Under the pieces are notes generated by a model that was given only the letters and a program-made list of their open reading frames with translations, was not told the origin of the DNA and made no database searches. Both the position numbers and the translations under genes were made by a program. DNA of 64,000 nt from Dryas octopetala (taxonomy: Eukaryota > Streptophyta > Magnoliopsida > Rosales > Rosaceae), in NCBI GenBank assembly GCA_963921425.1, contig OY992833.1, positions 27,328,698 through 27,392,697 on the forward strand, read 5' to 3'. This document shows, piece by piece, positions 36,871 to 46,726 of this stretch (within the stretch, counting starts at the first letter, position 1; the number at the start of each line of letters is the position of its first letter).

Positions 36871-37680
36871 CTTCAGAAGATGGTATTATCTGTTATGTTT
36901 TGACTTTTTGGGTCAGCCTTGCTTGCATCTTGTGGAGTTAGTATTATTGTGATCATAAACGTACCGACTACCGATGCATCACTTGGCTTTTTGTGCTTAT
37001 TTGATGGCGTTTTGCTCCTGATAGTGATTGTATATCTAATTTGCAACATCATATTATATAACCTTATACAAATAACAAATAATGATGTGGGCTACAAAAT
37101 AATCACCACTAACCCCAACTTCGCATCCGATGGTCCCTCTGACATCAAGTTGTTCTAATATCGTGCATTCTATTGTAGTAATCACCAACTCAACCCATCT
37201 GATTCCTAGGTACGTTTCCAAATGTTAATTCATTTTCCATGAAAAACTTGGAATTGTACACCACTGCCCCAGAACATAATAATTTGATCTTCCATTGTCA
37301 ATGGTCTTTTAGGTATTAAAAAGTTATAGAGGCTTCTAATGAGAGATGCCACATTATTAGAATCACAGATTGGAGCACACTCCTGTCTGCTTCCTCTATT
37401 TTATGACCCCACAATCCACTGGCTCTCTCCTTGTCAACGTTTCAATTCTACCACGCACCTCTCAAATCCTCTCATCACAAGAGTCCCTCAAATCCCTTTT
37501 CACGATCCCACCACCATGTCCATCCCAAAAAAAGGGATTCCATAACCAGATCAAAAGAAGAGCAAAGAAGAGAATTTTAGCAAAAAAGCAAAATTCTAGA
37601 GAAACCCAAAGCAGCCAAAAAGTAACATTTTGATATGACTTCACTGTATTCATACAACTATGCATGTTAAAAGCACCTGT

Positions 37681-37753
37681 TTTTCTTTTTCTCTTTTTTT
37701 TCTTTTTCTTTTTCTTTTTCTTTTTCTTTTTCTTTTTCTTTTTCTTTTTCTTT
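37681..37753. repeat. (TTTTTC)n hexanucleotide microsatellite
   Basis: About twelve units, the first few irregular and the rest almost perfect. It forms a long polypyrimidine strand. Confidence 0.9.
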
Positions 37754-38199
37754 CTCCTTCGGTGTAAATGAAGAAATAAATAACATGGTTTGGTGGGATA
37801 CCATACTAAAAAAAAAAACAGAATGTTTCAAATTCTTTGGGAGGTTGGGGTTACTAGTTTATTATCAACCCAACATGTGAATTGTACAGGCGAACGAAGC
37901 TGTGCATCTAATATTTAGGAACTGTGGCAAAAGCTGAGCTGGGTAGCATTAACACCCTAAGTATAAGGCTAAAGTTTGAGGTAAAGTAAAAGCATTTGCC
38001 AAAGTCACATAAGCATGGAGTTTTACTGAAAAGATAAAGCACATTGCCACTTGCCATCAAGTAATAGAACACGAGCTGCATCATGCATGCAGTAAAGGAA
38101 TAATATTCTAGTAGAAAGCAAAGGCCGAAAAATCCTCTGTGGAAAAAATTAAATAGTTTCATTGATATAATGAAGAAAGTACATGTACAGTAAATAACT

Positions 38200-39366
38200 T
38201 CATGTACCATGAGATCTATCACTCCATGGCAAACCTACTGTAACAGAGGAAGTGGCCGTGTGGGTTTCTGAGGAACTTGAAAATTTGCCCTTCTTAGGCC
38301 ATAGCCAAATTTTGGAAACAGAAAAGCTTTCACCTTTACTTCCAATGTTAATTTTCTTCCCCTCAGCATCACCATCAATGTTGGAATTCCCAATTTGCCC
38401 AACTCTCCCTTTCACAAGCCTCACACTATCACCAGATCCACCGCCACCTGCTCTTTTGGGTCTCAAAGCCACCTGCAACTCTAAATCAGCAACCACATAT
38501 TGGTATGATCCCATTGAGTAACATCTCCTTGCATCCAAATTACTACTACTGGTCTCTCCCTCTGCTCTTTCTACTACTCCTCCTCCTCCTCCTCCTCCAC
38601 CTCCCCCATCATTTGTATTTCTAAATTTGCCAAGTCTCACTGAAAATACCTTCTTCTCTCCAACAATCTCATGCTCTGCAGACTTTTGACCAGAAAGAAC
38701 CCCACTTCCTCCATTGCCTGAAGAGCCATCTTCTTCCCTTGGATCATCAAAATCAAAGACTGGGTTTTCAATGGCAATCCCTGGAGTGTATAGGGTCCCT
38801 CTACAAAGAGGGCAAGTTGAATTAGACAGTAACCATGTGTCTATGCAATCAATGTGAAAAGCATGGCTACATATGGGGAGCAATCTCAACTGGTCCTTTT
38901 CAGAAAATTCACACAGACAAACTGGACAATCAAATGGTTCTTTCAGACCCCTTATCTCTTTATAAAGGAACACAGGGAGAGCATCTATAAAAGCTTGATC
39001 TAACCCAGAATCATGAAGATGGAAGAGTTGTTGCAATTGTCTCTGGAAAACTTCAGACCCGGACATTTCTGGGTATCTATTGGACTCAGAAACTGATGAA
39101 GATCTATGCTTTATGAGATATCTAACAAGCAAGTGAAGGATACCGGATACAAAAAATATAACAGCTAGAATAATTATGATGAAAAGAATTGCTGGGCTTA
39201 TTTTATTGCCAGAGGATGATGGTGATGGGTTTGAATGTTTTTGGTAGTCACTATATGGCAGTGAAGGAGAAGAGGAAGGAGGAGAAGAAGAGGAAAGTGA
39301 TCGAGATTGAAGATGGCTACTAAGAAAACCATTTCTTTGCCTGGTTTGAGCTTGATTCCAAGACAT
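38200..39366 (-). CDS. ATL46: ATL family RING-H2 E3 ubiquitin ligase (ATL46-like)
   Basis: Single-exon gene, as is usual for ATL ligases. The open frame reaches an earlier ATG at 39399. I choose the ATG at 39366 because MSW is the family start that I recall for ATL46; that gives 388 residues. Counting from the chosen start, a membrane helix lies at about 58-84 (AILFIIIILAVIFFVSGILH). The GLD motif SGLDQAFIDALPVF is at about 120-133. The RING-H2 domain spans 147-188, with Cys-x2-Cys (CPVC), His-Ala-Phe-His and CPLC. The tail has a run of ten glycines and conserved blocks SSSNLDARRCYSMGSYQYV and GESFSVSKIWLWPKK. ATL ligases pass ubiquitin from an E2 to membrane-proximal targets; the substrate here is unknown. 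Stop at 38200-38202. Confidence 0.92.
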   Translation of the reverse strand: MSWNQAQTRQRNGFLSSHLQSRSLSSSSPPSSSPSLPYSDYQKHSNPSPSSSGNKISPAILFIIIILAVIFFVSGILHLLVRYLIKHRSSSVSESNRYPEMSGSEVFQRQLQQLFHLHDSGLDQAFIDALPVFLYKEIRGLKEPFDCPVCLCEFSEKDQLRLLPICSHAFHIDCIDTWLLSNSTCPLCRGTLYTPGIAIENPVFDFDDPREEDGSSGNGGSGVLSGQKSAEHEIVGEKKVFSVRLGKFRNTNDGGGGGGGGGGVVERAEGETSSSNLDARRCYSMGSYQYVVADLELQVALRPKRAGGGGSGDSVRLVKGRVGQIGNSNIDGDAEGKKINIGSKGESFSVSKIWLWPKKGKFSSSSETHTATSSVTVGLPWSDRSHGT

Positions 39367-40610
39367 TTTAGAATAGTGGCACAATAAATTCACCATCACT
39401 TATACGACTTTCTTAAACCCAAACACACACTTTCACCTTTTTGTAAGCTCGAGAAATAAGCTTCCTTGCTTGCATTTAGATCAAACCCAACTCATAGTCT
39501 CATACTTTGAAGCAAAACAAGCAATAGGCACATTTATTCTTGCATTCTCAAGAAACCCAATTTAGTTTTAGTCAACAATGTGACAAATAAAAAGGAAATA
39601 TCTTTGACCCAGATTTCCAATTTAGACAATAGCTTTCTTTATAGAAGGCTAACATTGGTACCAGAAACACCACCTCTCTATGTTTTCTTGCTTTGACATG
39701 AAACCAAGATATACTGGTGTGCAGTGCACGAATGTAAACAAAGAACTCATTTTAGAGTTTGTCCAGTTCGCAGTGTACCTACCTCAAGTTCTGGGAAATC
39801 TGCCATTAATGGAGCCCCTTTGTCATGTGCTTGACGACTGACGAGTCTTGTCTTGTTAAACAGTGTTGCAGTGAGAGAGAAAAAAAAAAGAACCCTAACA
39901 AATTATACGGGCAGTACTCATTGAGAGGGGTTTTAATTTCTTTATATTGGGTGTGGCCGAAGAAATTTTAGTACTAGGCTCGTAGGTTCCAAGGAGCAGA
40001 ACCGAGGGTAAAAATGTCCATTTATGGCATGATGGCAGAGCCTAGTTTTGGGTAGTGCCAATTTTCTTGTACACAATCTTGAATTTGCCAATTTATTGTG
40101 CAAGTTTGGGCTTTGTTTGGGACCTTTGGGTTTGGTAACTTGGGTTGGTTAGCCTACCCAGATGGCTCCAATTTTGTGTCCAAAAGTAGTTGGCCCATGA
40201 ACCTTTGGTTGTCTGATTTCAAGATCTTGAAATGGGCTCAAAAGCCCATTAAGCACATGCACACTTCATGTGCGGATGTTCTTGAGAGTTTTTAAATGTT
40301 GCTAAGATTTTAGAGTGAAATATCAGGCATATGCTATTGACATGGTGGCTCATTCCATCATTTTCCTTCTATCTCCAAAGTATAAGGAAGGGATAAGAAC
40401 AAGCTAGCAGTTGGAGGAAAAATTATAGGGTATAACCGATATACTGTCATGTGGTATAACCAATCTAATGTGTAAGAGTATTATTTGACTATGTGTTTAT
40501 ATTAGTAGGGTATAATATTAATAACATCCACCCATATTATATGATTATGAGAGACACTATCCACTTAGGGTTTTCTTGTATTTTGGAGAGTTTCCAATTT
40601 TCATGGATGA
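39367..40610. other. Upstream region of the RING gene and spacer
   Basis: About 1.2 kb, presumably with the promoter and 5' UTR of the minus-strand ATL gene in its first part. No second gene or clear repeat was seen before the Mutator-like element. Confidence 0.45.
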
Positions 40611-41045
40611 AATGATCATGATGTTAATAATTATAAACCCCCTAGTTAGAGATAAAATCTCTCATAACCTCCACCCAAAATCTAACTCTCTTATAACCCC
40701 CAATCTTACACTTAATATTTTCCTAAACCCCCTAGTCAACTAATACCCAGTCAACTTTGACTCCCCATATTTTAATTTTCCAGTTTTACCCCTTTTGTTT
40801 TATTTTCATTTTCAGCCAACTAATACTCTCTCTCTCTCTCTCCTATCTGTTGCCTCTCTCCCCTCTGCGTCTCTCTCTCTCTCCCCGCTGCTGTCGCCTG
40901 CGCGTGCGCCGCCGTCTGGCGACGGTTGCCGGCGAGACCGGTCCCATCAGACTCGCATCTCCTTCCTCTTCCTCCCTATGCCCTCCACGTGCCGTTAAAC
41001 TAAACGTCGACGCCAGATCGCCACGACTACGATCGGTGGTGCTCG

Positions 41046-41360
41046 CCGGCGATCTGCCTTTTTCGACGGAGTTGGAATGCCGGACTACCCAAGTCTTCTT
41101 CCTCTCGACGTCCTGAGCACGATGGTATGCTCGGATTCTCCATCCGATCAGCCACGGCGGCAGATCGATGCCACAAAGGCCGCGGCTTCTCCGCCGGCGA
41201 TCTGCCTTTTTCGGCGGAGTTGGAATGCCAAACCACCCAAGCCTTCTTCCTCTCGACGTCCTGAGCACGATGGTGTGCTCGGATTTTCCATCTGATCAGC
41301 CACGGCGGCAGATCGAAGCCACAAAGGCCGCGGCTTCTCCGCCGGCGATCTGGCTTTTCC
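41046..41360. repeat. 148-bp tandem repeat in the core of MULE copy B
   Basis: Two full units plus a short third start. The marker GATCTG recurs at 41051, 41199 and 41347, exactly 148 bases apart. The units differ at about ten positions. The unit is GC-rich and genic in look. The length 148 is not a multiple of three, so no frame persists across units. Confidence 0.85.
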
Positions 41361-41531
41361 GGCAGCCATTTCCGTCGAGTCAGGTACTAATATTCTTCTC
41401 CTCATTGTACTCTTCAATGCTATGTGTTTGGATTGGACCAATTGCTGATGAATCAAAAAACCCCAAATCGAACCTCATTGTGTGTTGTTGTAACTGTGTA
41501 TAGGGAACTTTAAGCCTACATTTATTGATTA

Positions 41532-41624
41532 AACAGTTTCAGTTCGTGAAACAGTTTCAGCTCGTGAAACAGTTTCAGCTCGTGAAACAGTTTCAGCTCA
41601 TGAAACAGTTTCAGCTCGTGAAAC
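41532..41624. repeat. 18-bp tandem array (AGTTTCAGCTCGTGAAAC units) in MULE copy B
   Basis: About five units with one-base changes. Copy A has three at the matching place (22574-22632). Each unit is nearly self-complementary around GTTTCA/TGAAAC. Confidence 0.85.
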
Positions 41625-42368
41625 ATGAGTTTTAAATGAATTTTGAATGAAATTATGGTTCTGAAATATGATAAATCAAATTTGCATGTAGAAACAGATC
41701 GAGGCAGTGGCGACTGTCGTGTACTCGTCGCGCGTGAGATGATCGGACGACGTTGTATTGTTGGCTACTCCTCTCATCTCAATGGCTTATTGTATTGTTA
41801 TTATTTTTTTTTTATAAGGTTGCTGTGTTCTTTTTAGTGAAACGGAATTCAGTAAAGGTGTAACTGTTTTAGTGAAGTGTAATTGTTTTAGTAAAGGTGT
41901 AATTGTTTTTTAATTAAGGTGTAATTGCATTTTAGTCGAGGTGTAATTGTTTCATCACTTAATTCAGTTTCAGTAAGTGAATTCATAACTGAATTCTTCA
42001 ATTTAGTGTAACTGAATTTCTGAAATTCAGTTTCAGTGTAATTGAATTCTTGAAATTCAGTTTCAGTGTAACTGAATTTTTGAAATTCAGTTTTAGTGTA
42101 ATGGAATTCAATTTCAGTGTTTGATTTTAGTTTTAGTGAAATATTGAGTTTTAGCAAAAACTTCAATTTCAAAAAAAAAAAAAAAAACAGTTTCACCAAA
42201 ATACAGTTACAGTGACGTCAGCATGTGTCAGCATGCGTCAGCGCGCGTCAGAAGGGTAATTTAGGATTATAAGTTTTAGGGGGTTTTGAAAGAGTTTCTA
42301 GATGGGTGGGGGTTTAGACAAATTTTTTTGGTGAGTAGGGTGTTTAAAATTAGGCACTAATGATCATG

Positions 42369-43889
42369 TAGACCTCAGCCAATTGATTTTCACTTTTAAC
42401 ATTTTGAATTATATATATATATATATGTAGATATTAGCCCTCCCTGATCTTTGATTTCTAACTGAAACCTTTTGAAAATGAAATGATCGATCAATACATG
42501 CATATATGGCTGGAAATGAAGGTTGTGTGGTGGTAGCCGGTAGGCCATGGAATACATGTTGTTTGGTCTGACAAGTGCATATATTAGTATGATTTTTGCC
42601 AAACACTTCTTAACTGGTACATGTATACTACATACCATGAGATGGTGGCTTAAATATTGTAGAGCTTCTCCTCCTTTAAATTAAGTGACAAACATGGACT
42701 GGTTGTCCTTTGTGTACAGATGTCTCAGATCTGAATTAATGTTTGTTCATGGACAGTTTGTTTTCACTTTACATATACAAGTCACTCTTCTTTAATTTGG
42801 ACGCAGTTAGATGCAAGAATCACGTACATCACATGCGCTGGAAACAAAGCAATTTTATTGCAAGCAACATTTAGGAATAATGTTCCATTGAACTTTTAAC
42901 TATAAAATGTGAACAAAAAAAAAAAAAAAAAACAAAGAAGAAAGGAATTGCGAACAACTCAATTGGCCCATTTATCAGCACCTAATTAACACACTTTAAA
43001 ATTTGCTTCGGTGGTATTAGAAACACTGATAGTTATCCTAATTTTATAAATCTCAACATGAAGGAATTCTGGTGGATATTTCAACCTACAGATGGGAGTC
43101 GACCCCAACTTGCCAACTACTTTAGAAGGTTCTTAATTTCATTACATATTCCATAAATATAGTATAAATGTATAAATGGATTTGTTTACTTAATTTCTCA
43201 GTGACTTGTTGACTGGGGAACAAAATTAGTCTCATAACTCATAAGTCAGAATCTCTATCTCTCTCTTTCATAAGTATATATACATAAACTATTCTCAATA
43301 GCTAGCACTACATTTTTACACATACCCAAGCATCCATTCATTCCGATTAACAACCAAAAGTGAATTATAGAAACTTCACATACAATAGCAATATTATTAT
43401 TATATATATGGATTTGAGAGATTATATATCTTTTTTTTTTGTTTTTTTTCAAATGAGAGATTATATATCCAAGCCAAAAGCTCCAATTCCAAAATATTCA
43501 TATATACGTGTACTTAGTGCATTATTATGCCTCAAATATTTCACATATATGCATGTGAGGTATTCATTAAAAAAGTTTGGAAGAGATTTTTCTTGCAACA
43601 TTGCTCTCAAATTTTGGAAAATTCACACTTAAAAAATGTGAAGCAAAATCAATTTAATTAATACTTCACATGAATTACTGAAAACATTATTTCCTTGAAT
43701 TCTAACACCCCCTTGATATATAAATATTAAAAGACCCTACTCAAAGAACCATCATAATTAACCATCATTAGAAGAAAGAAACATACATTTTAGTATATTT
43801 TTACGAGGACATAATAATATTGAAGATCGAAATGCATGCATCGATACAATTAGCTAGCTAGCTAGGCAAAGGTAGGCTAGACAATTAAT
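42369..43889. other. AT-rich spacer
   Basis: No gene seen. It holds a short (AT)n tract near 42410-42427, an A-run at about 42916-42932 and a poly-T near 43431-43450. The last 100-200 bases are probably the 3' UTR of the small bHLH gene. Confidence 0.5.
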
Positions 43890-44168
43890 TCATAGTTTGT
43901 AAATCTTGGAAAGCGCTTGCAAAACATTAACTTGCAACCTCAAATGCAATATGTAATCCGCCGTCTGAAGAAAAAGCCGGTCTGCCTCCAACCCTCTCCC
44001 TCCCGGAATCAGCATTTGCAGCTTCTTCACTTTCACTTGGACCGACGTACTCGACCTCCCACGACCACTCACCGCCCTCTGCCTCCTCCGCCGCCACTTC
44101 ATCCTCATCTTCATCTTAGAAGAAGAAGACGACGACCCTTTAGGTTTCAACCCATCCAGAGATTTCAT
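43890..44168 (-). CDS. Small atypical bHLH protein, UPBEAT1-like
   Basis: A 92-residue protein in one exon. The N-terminus has a Ser run and a Lys/Arg-rich stretch (about 19-38, KMKMRMKWRRRRQR). A helix-loop-helix-like region at about 45-88 reads VKKLQMLIPGG, then LFLQTADYILHLRLQVNVLQAL. The LF-QTADYIL-L core is what I recall from Arabidopsis UPBEAT1 (bHLH151); PAR1 and IBH1-like proteins are related alternatives. The Glu and Arg residues needed for E-box DNA contact are not evident. Such proteins often act by dimerising with other bHLH factors, or in UPB1's case by repressing peroxidase genes at the root transition zone. The exact orthologue is unsure. Confidence 0.75.
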   Translation of the reverse strand: MKSLDGLKPKGSSSSSSKMKMRMKWRRRRQRAVSGRGRSSTSVQVKVKKLQMLIPGGRGLEADRLFLQTADYILHLRLQVNVLQALSKIYKL

Positions 44169-45602
44169 TGTAGTCCAACTCCAAAGAAATATGTAATGTA
44201 TATATGGTTAATATATGTAACACAAAGCTAGCTAGCTAGGCAATACCCAAATGGCCAAAAAGCATAGGAAACTGGGTAGTCTTTGTGAATGATATTGATG
44301 AATTGGAAAATATAGAAATATAGAATGGTGTTCTAAGTTCTTAAGAGATCTAAGTTGTAGCAAGCAAACCAAAGCAAATGAGAAATGAATGGTGAAGGGA
44401 TGAGAGGGCTATAAATGATGGGAAGCTAGCTAGCTGAGCTCTACTAGCTAGGGAAGGTTGTGACTTGTGAAGGAGTGTTAATGGCTAGGACGGACGGGCC
44501 AATGGGCCATGTGAGCCGAGCCATTAATGTTTTTTTTGTGCTACCTCTTTGGCATTTTGGCTTTTACACCAATCAATGAATGAAAATATTAAAAATTAAA
44601 AAATAATAATAAGTTCATAAGCTAGTCCTTTCTTCAATTTTCTCTCACTAGCACAATTTTGTTGTCGTTTTGCCATATCAGGCCATCAGGTGTGGGCCCC
44701 CGGCCCAATTTGCTTACCTTTCAAAGACCCACACACGTGTCTGACAGCTTTCTCGCACGCTCACGCCGGCCACTACTAACTCTACTGCTTAAACTTCTCG
44801 TTACCATATCCGTCCTCGTAACCCGAATCCCGACAGTTGCCCTCTCCGCACGTGCCGGGATCGGATCCTCTACGTCATCGTCACCCTTTTATTCATGAAC
44901 CGGCATCCGACGACTGAAACTCCATCATGGGTTTTGATTTCACCTGGGCCCCACCACAGGAATTATAAGGTTACACGTGCGAGTGTTTAGTGTTTTCCAA
45001 CTGGGTTCCACGAGAGCCTGTGACGTGATCAAAATCAAATCTTGGAGGGATGGCCCACTCGCTAATAACAACTTGGGAACGAGGTTTTAACCGTTGGATT
45101 TAGACTTTTAGTGATATGATTTATTATTCTTCATCGTACAATATTTGCTAAGTGAAAAATAAATAGCTTTTATTGTCTTGTAATGAATAATGATAATGTG
45201 TTGGCTGGCAAGAGTGGAATGGATTGGAATTGAAATTTAACAAATTTGAATGGATAATGATATCAAGTGGGGGGTTTAACTGTAACGTGGTTGGACCCAA
45301 TAAGGCATATATGCTTCCTCCTCATCGATCTTCTTAATTTATTTTCCAAATTTACTATATATGCATGGTAGATGAGGAAACATAATGTTATGTGAGAAAC
45401 GATATTTTTCTTCTTTAGGTGATGATGATTGAAAGTTGAATCAACCATGAATGAGAGCATAATGGTATGGGCACGATTTTGCCAACTGGTCCTATATATG
45501 TTGCTAATAATGAGACTGCAATAATTTTGCATAACATGCATATTAATAATTTTTGGAAAAAGTTTGGATCATACTATTGCAATTGGGAATTTGGAAATCT
45601 AT
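44169..45602. promoter_or_regulatory. Upstream region of the small bHLH gene with G-box cluster
   Basis: Bases 44690-45040 are GC-rich for this window. They hold ACACGTGTC (about 44735), GCACGTGCC (about 44850), CTACGTCATC, ACACGTGCG (about 44983) and TGACGTGATC (about 45021). That is a dense set of ACGT cores 500-850 bases upstream of the minus-strand start. bZIP or bHLH control of the small bHLH gene is a reasonable inference. The rest is AT-rich without a gene. Confidence 0.4.
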
Positions 45603-45611
45603 TTTTTATTT

Positions 45612-46717
45612 GGTTTAATTATCGATTTACCATCCAAAATTGTAACTCATTCCCACTTTACCACCTGAAAGTTTTTTTGTCCCAGATTACCACCTGTAAC
45701 TTACATCCGTGTCCCATTTTACCTTGTTCCGTCAACAATTCCGTTAATGCTGACGATCTGGCCGTTAATGCTGACGTGGCGCGCTAGATGTGCGCCACGT
45801 GTCACATCTTTTTTTTTTTTTCGCATTTTTTTATTTTTTTTTATAAACTTTGAAAATTAATTAAAAATAGCTCCGAGCTCAGAAAAATACACGAAAAATT
45901 CCTACGGACTTGTCTTGACTAGCACTAATTTACTATAAGGTTAAATTACCAATTTGCCCTCTAAAATTTTTCAAAAAAATTAGAAAGTCCAAATTTATTT
46001 CTAAAAAATTAAAATAAATTTTCCTCTATTAAATAAATTCTAGAAAAAATTCTAGAATTTTCGTAAACTCTTGGACAAATTCTCAAAAATATTTTGAAAA
46101 ATTACCAAAAGCTTGTTTTAGAGAATTATTTCGAGACTTTACAGAAATTTTAGAATTTTTCTAGAATTTATTTTATAGGGAATTTTATTTTTCTCTAAGA
46201 CCGAGAGGTCTTTTGGGTAGCAAGTGTTTACGAGAAAGGTATTGTTAGTTTTTAGAAGACTAACGGTGCAGACCTCATATTTTTTGGAGTTCGGGAGATT
46301 ATTTTATGAATTTTTAAAGAGTCTAGAGTATTTTAATTTTCTAGAAATAAATTTGGACTTTCCAAATTTTTTGAAAATTTTTAGAGGGAAAATTGGCATT
46401 TTGACCCCATAGTAAATTAGTACTAGTTAAGACAAGTCGGTAGGAATTTTCCGTGTATTTTTCTAAGTTCGGAGCTATTTTTAATTAATTTTCAAAGTTT
46501 ATAAAAATAGAAAAATCAAAAAAATCAAAAAATACAAAAAACTTGTGACACGTGGCGCACATCCAGCGCGCCACGTCAGCATTAACGGAATTGTTGACGA
46601 AACAAGGTAAAATGGGACACGGATGTAAGTTATAGGTGGTAATCTGGGACAAAAAAACTTTCAGGTGGTAAAGTGGGAATGAGTTACAATTTTGGGTGGT
46701 AAATCGATAATTAAGCC
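45612..46717. mobile_element. Foldback Mutator-like element, 1106 bp, no coding capacity
   Basis: It is flanked by a perfect 9-bp duplication TTTTTATTT (45603-45611 and 46718-46726). The terminal inverted repeats begin GGTTTAATTATCGATTTACC on the left against GGCTTAATTATCGATTTACC on the right complement. They stay highly similar for about 200 bases and remain recognisable for about 400 on each side, so nearly the whole element is one hairpin. The left arm has an extra 21-base duplication around GTTAATGCTGACG. Each arm carries CACGTG (45796-45801 and 46549-46554). The 9-bp duplication points to the Mutator superfamily; the long arms fit MULE-derived foldback MITEs. Confidence 0.85.
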
Positions 46718-46726
46718 TTTTTATTT

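Larger units (their letters stand above)
35897..38199. other. Spacer: gamma-adaptin 3' UTR to the RING gene 3' side
   Basis: Probable gamma-adaptin 3' UTR for the first few hundred bases, then AT-rich DNA. It contains (CT)n near 36575-36594, (TA)n at 36835-36867 and a (TTTTTC)n array at 37681-37753. The short open frames at 36919-37158 and 37339-37633 show no family likeness. The last part is the probable 3' UTR of the minus-strand RING gene. Confidence 0.5.
40621..42358. mobile_element. Non-autonomous Mutator-like element (MULE), copy B, 1738 bp
   Basis: Same orientation and family as 21368-23390, with almost identical outer parts. It is flanked by a perfect 10-bp duplication AATGATCATG (40611-40620 and 42359-42368), different from that of copy A, so the two are independent insertions. 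The left 400 bases and the right 830 bases match copy A closely. The GC-rich core between about 41019 and 41520 does not. It holds a 148-bp tandem repeat instead, and the core hairpin of copy A is missing. Open frames across the core change frame and show no protein family. No transposase is present, so movement would need help from elsewhere. Confidence 0.8.

Noticed and set aside
36919-37158. Hydrophobic 79-residue frame downstream of gamma-adaptin
   Set aside because: AT-rich sequence gives Ile/Leu-rich frames by chance; no start context, family likeness or splice partners.
39367-39399. Earlier in-frame ATG for the RING gene
   Set aside because: It would add eleven residues (MMVNLLCHYSK) before the MSW start I recall from ATL46. 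It cannot be excluded without transcript data.
40757-41503. Open frames in the GC-rich core of MULE copy B
   Set aside because: They overlap on both strands, are created by low-complexity Ser/Leu/Arg codons and the 148-bp repeat, and do not match a protein family that I know.
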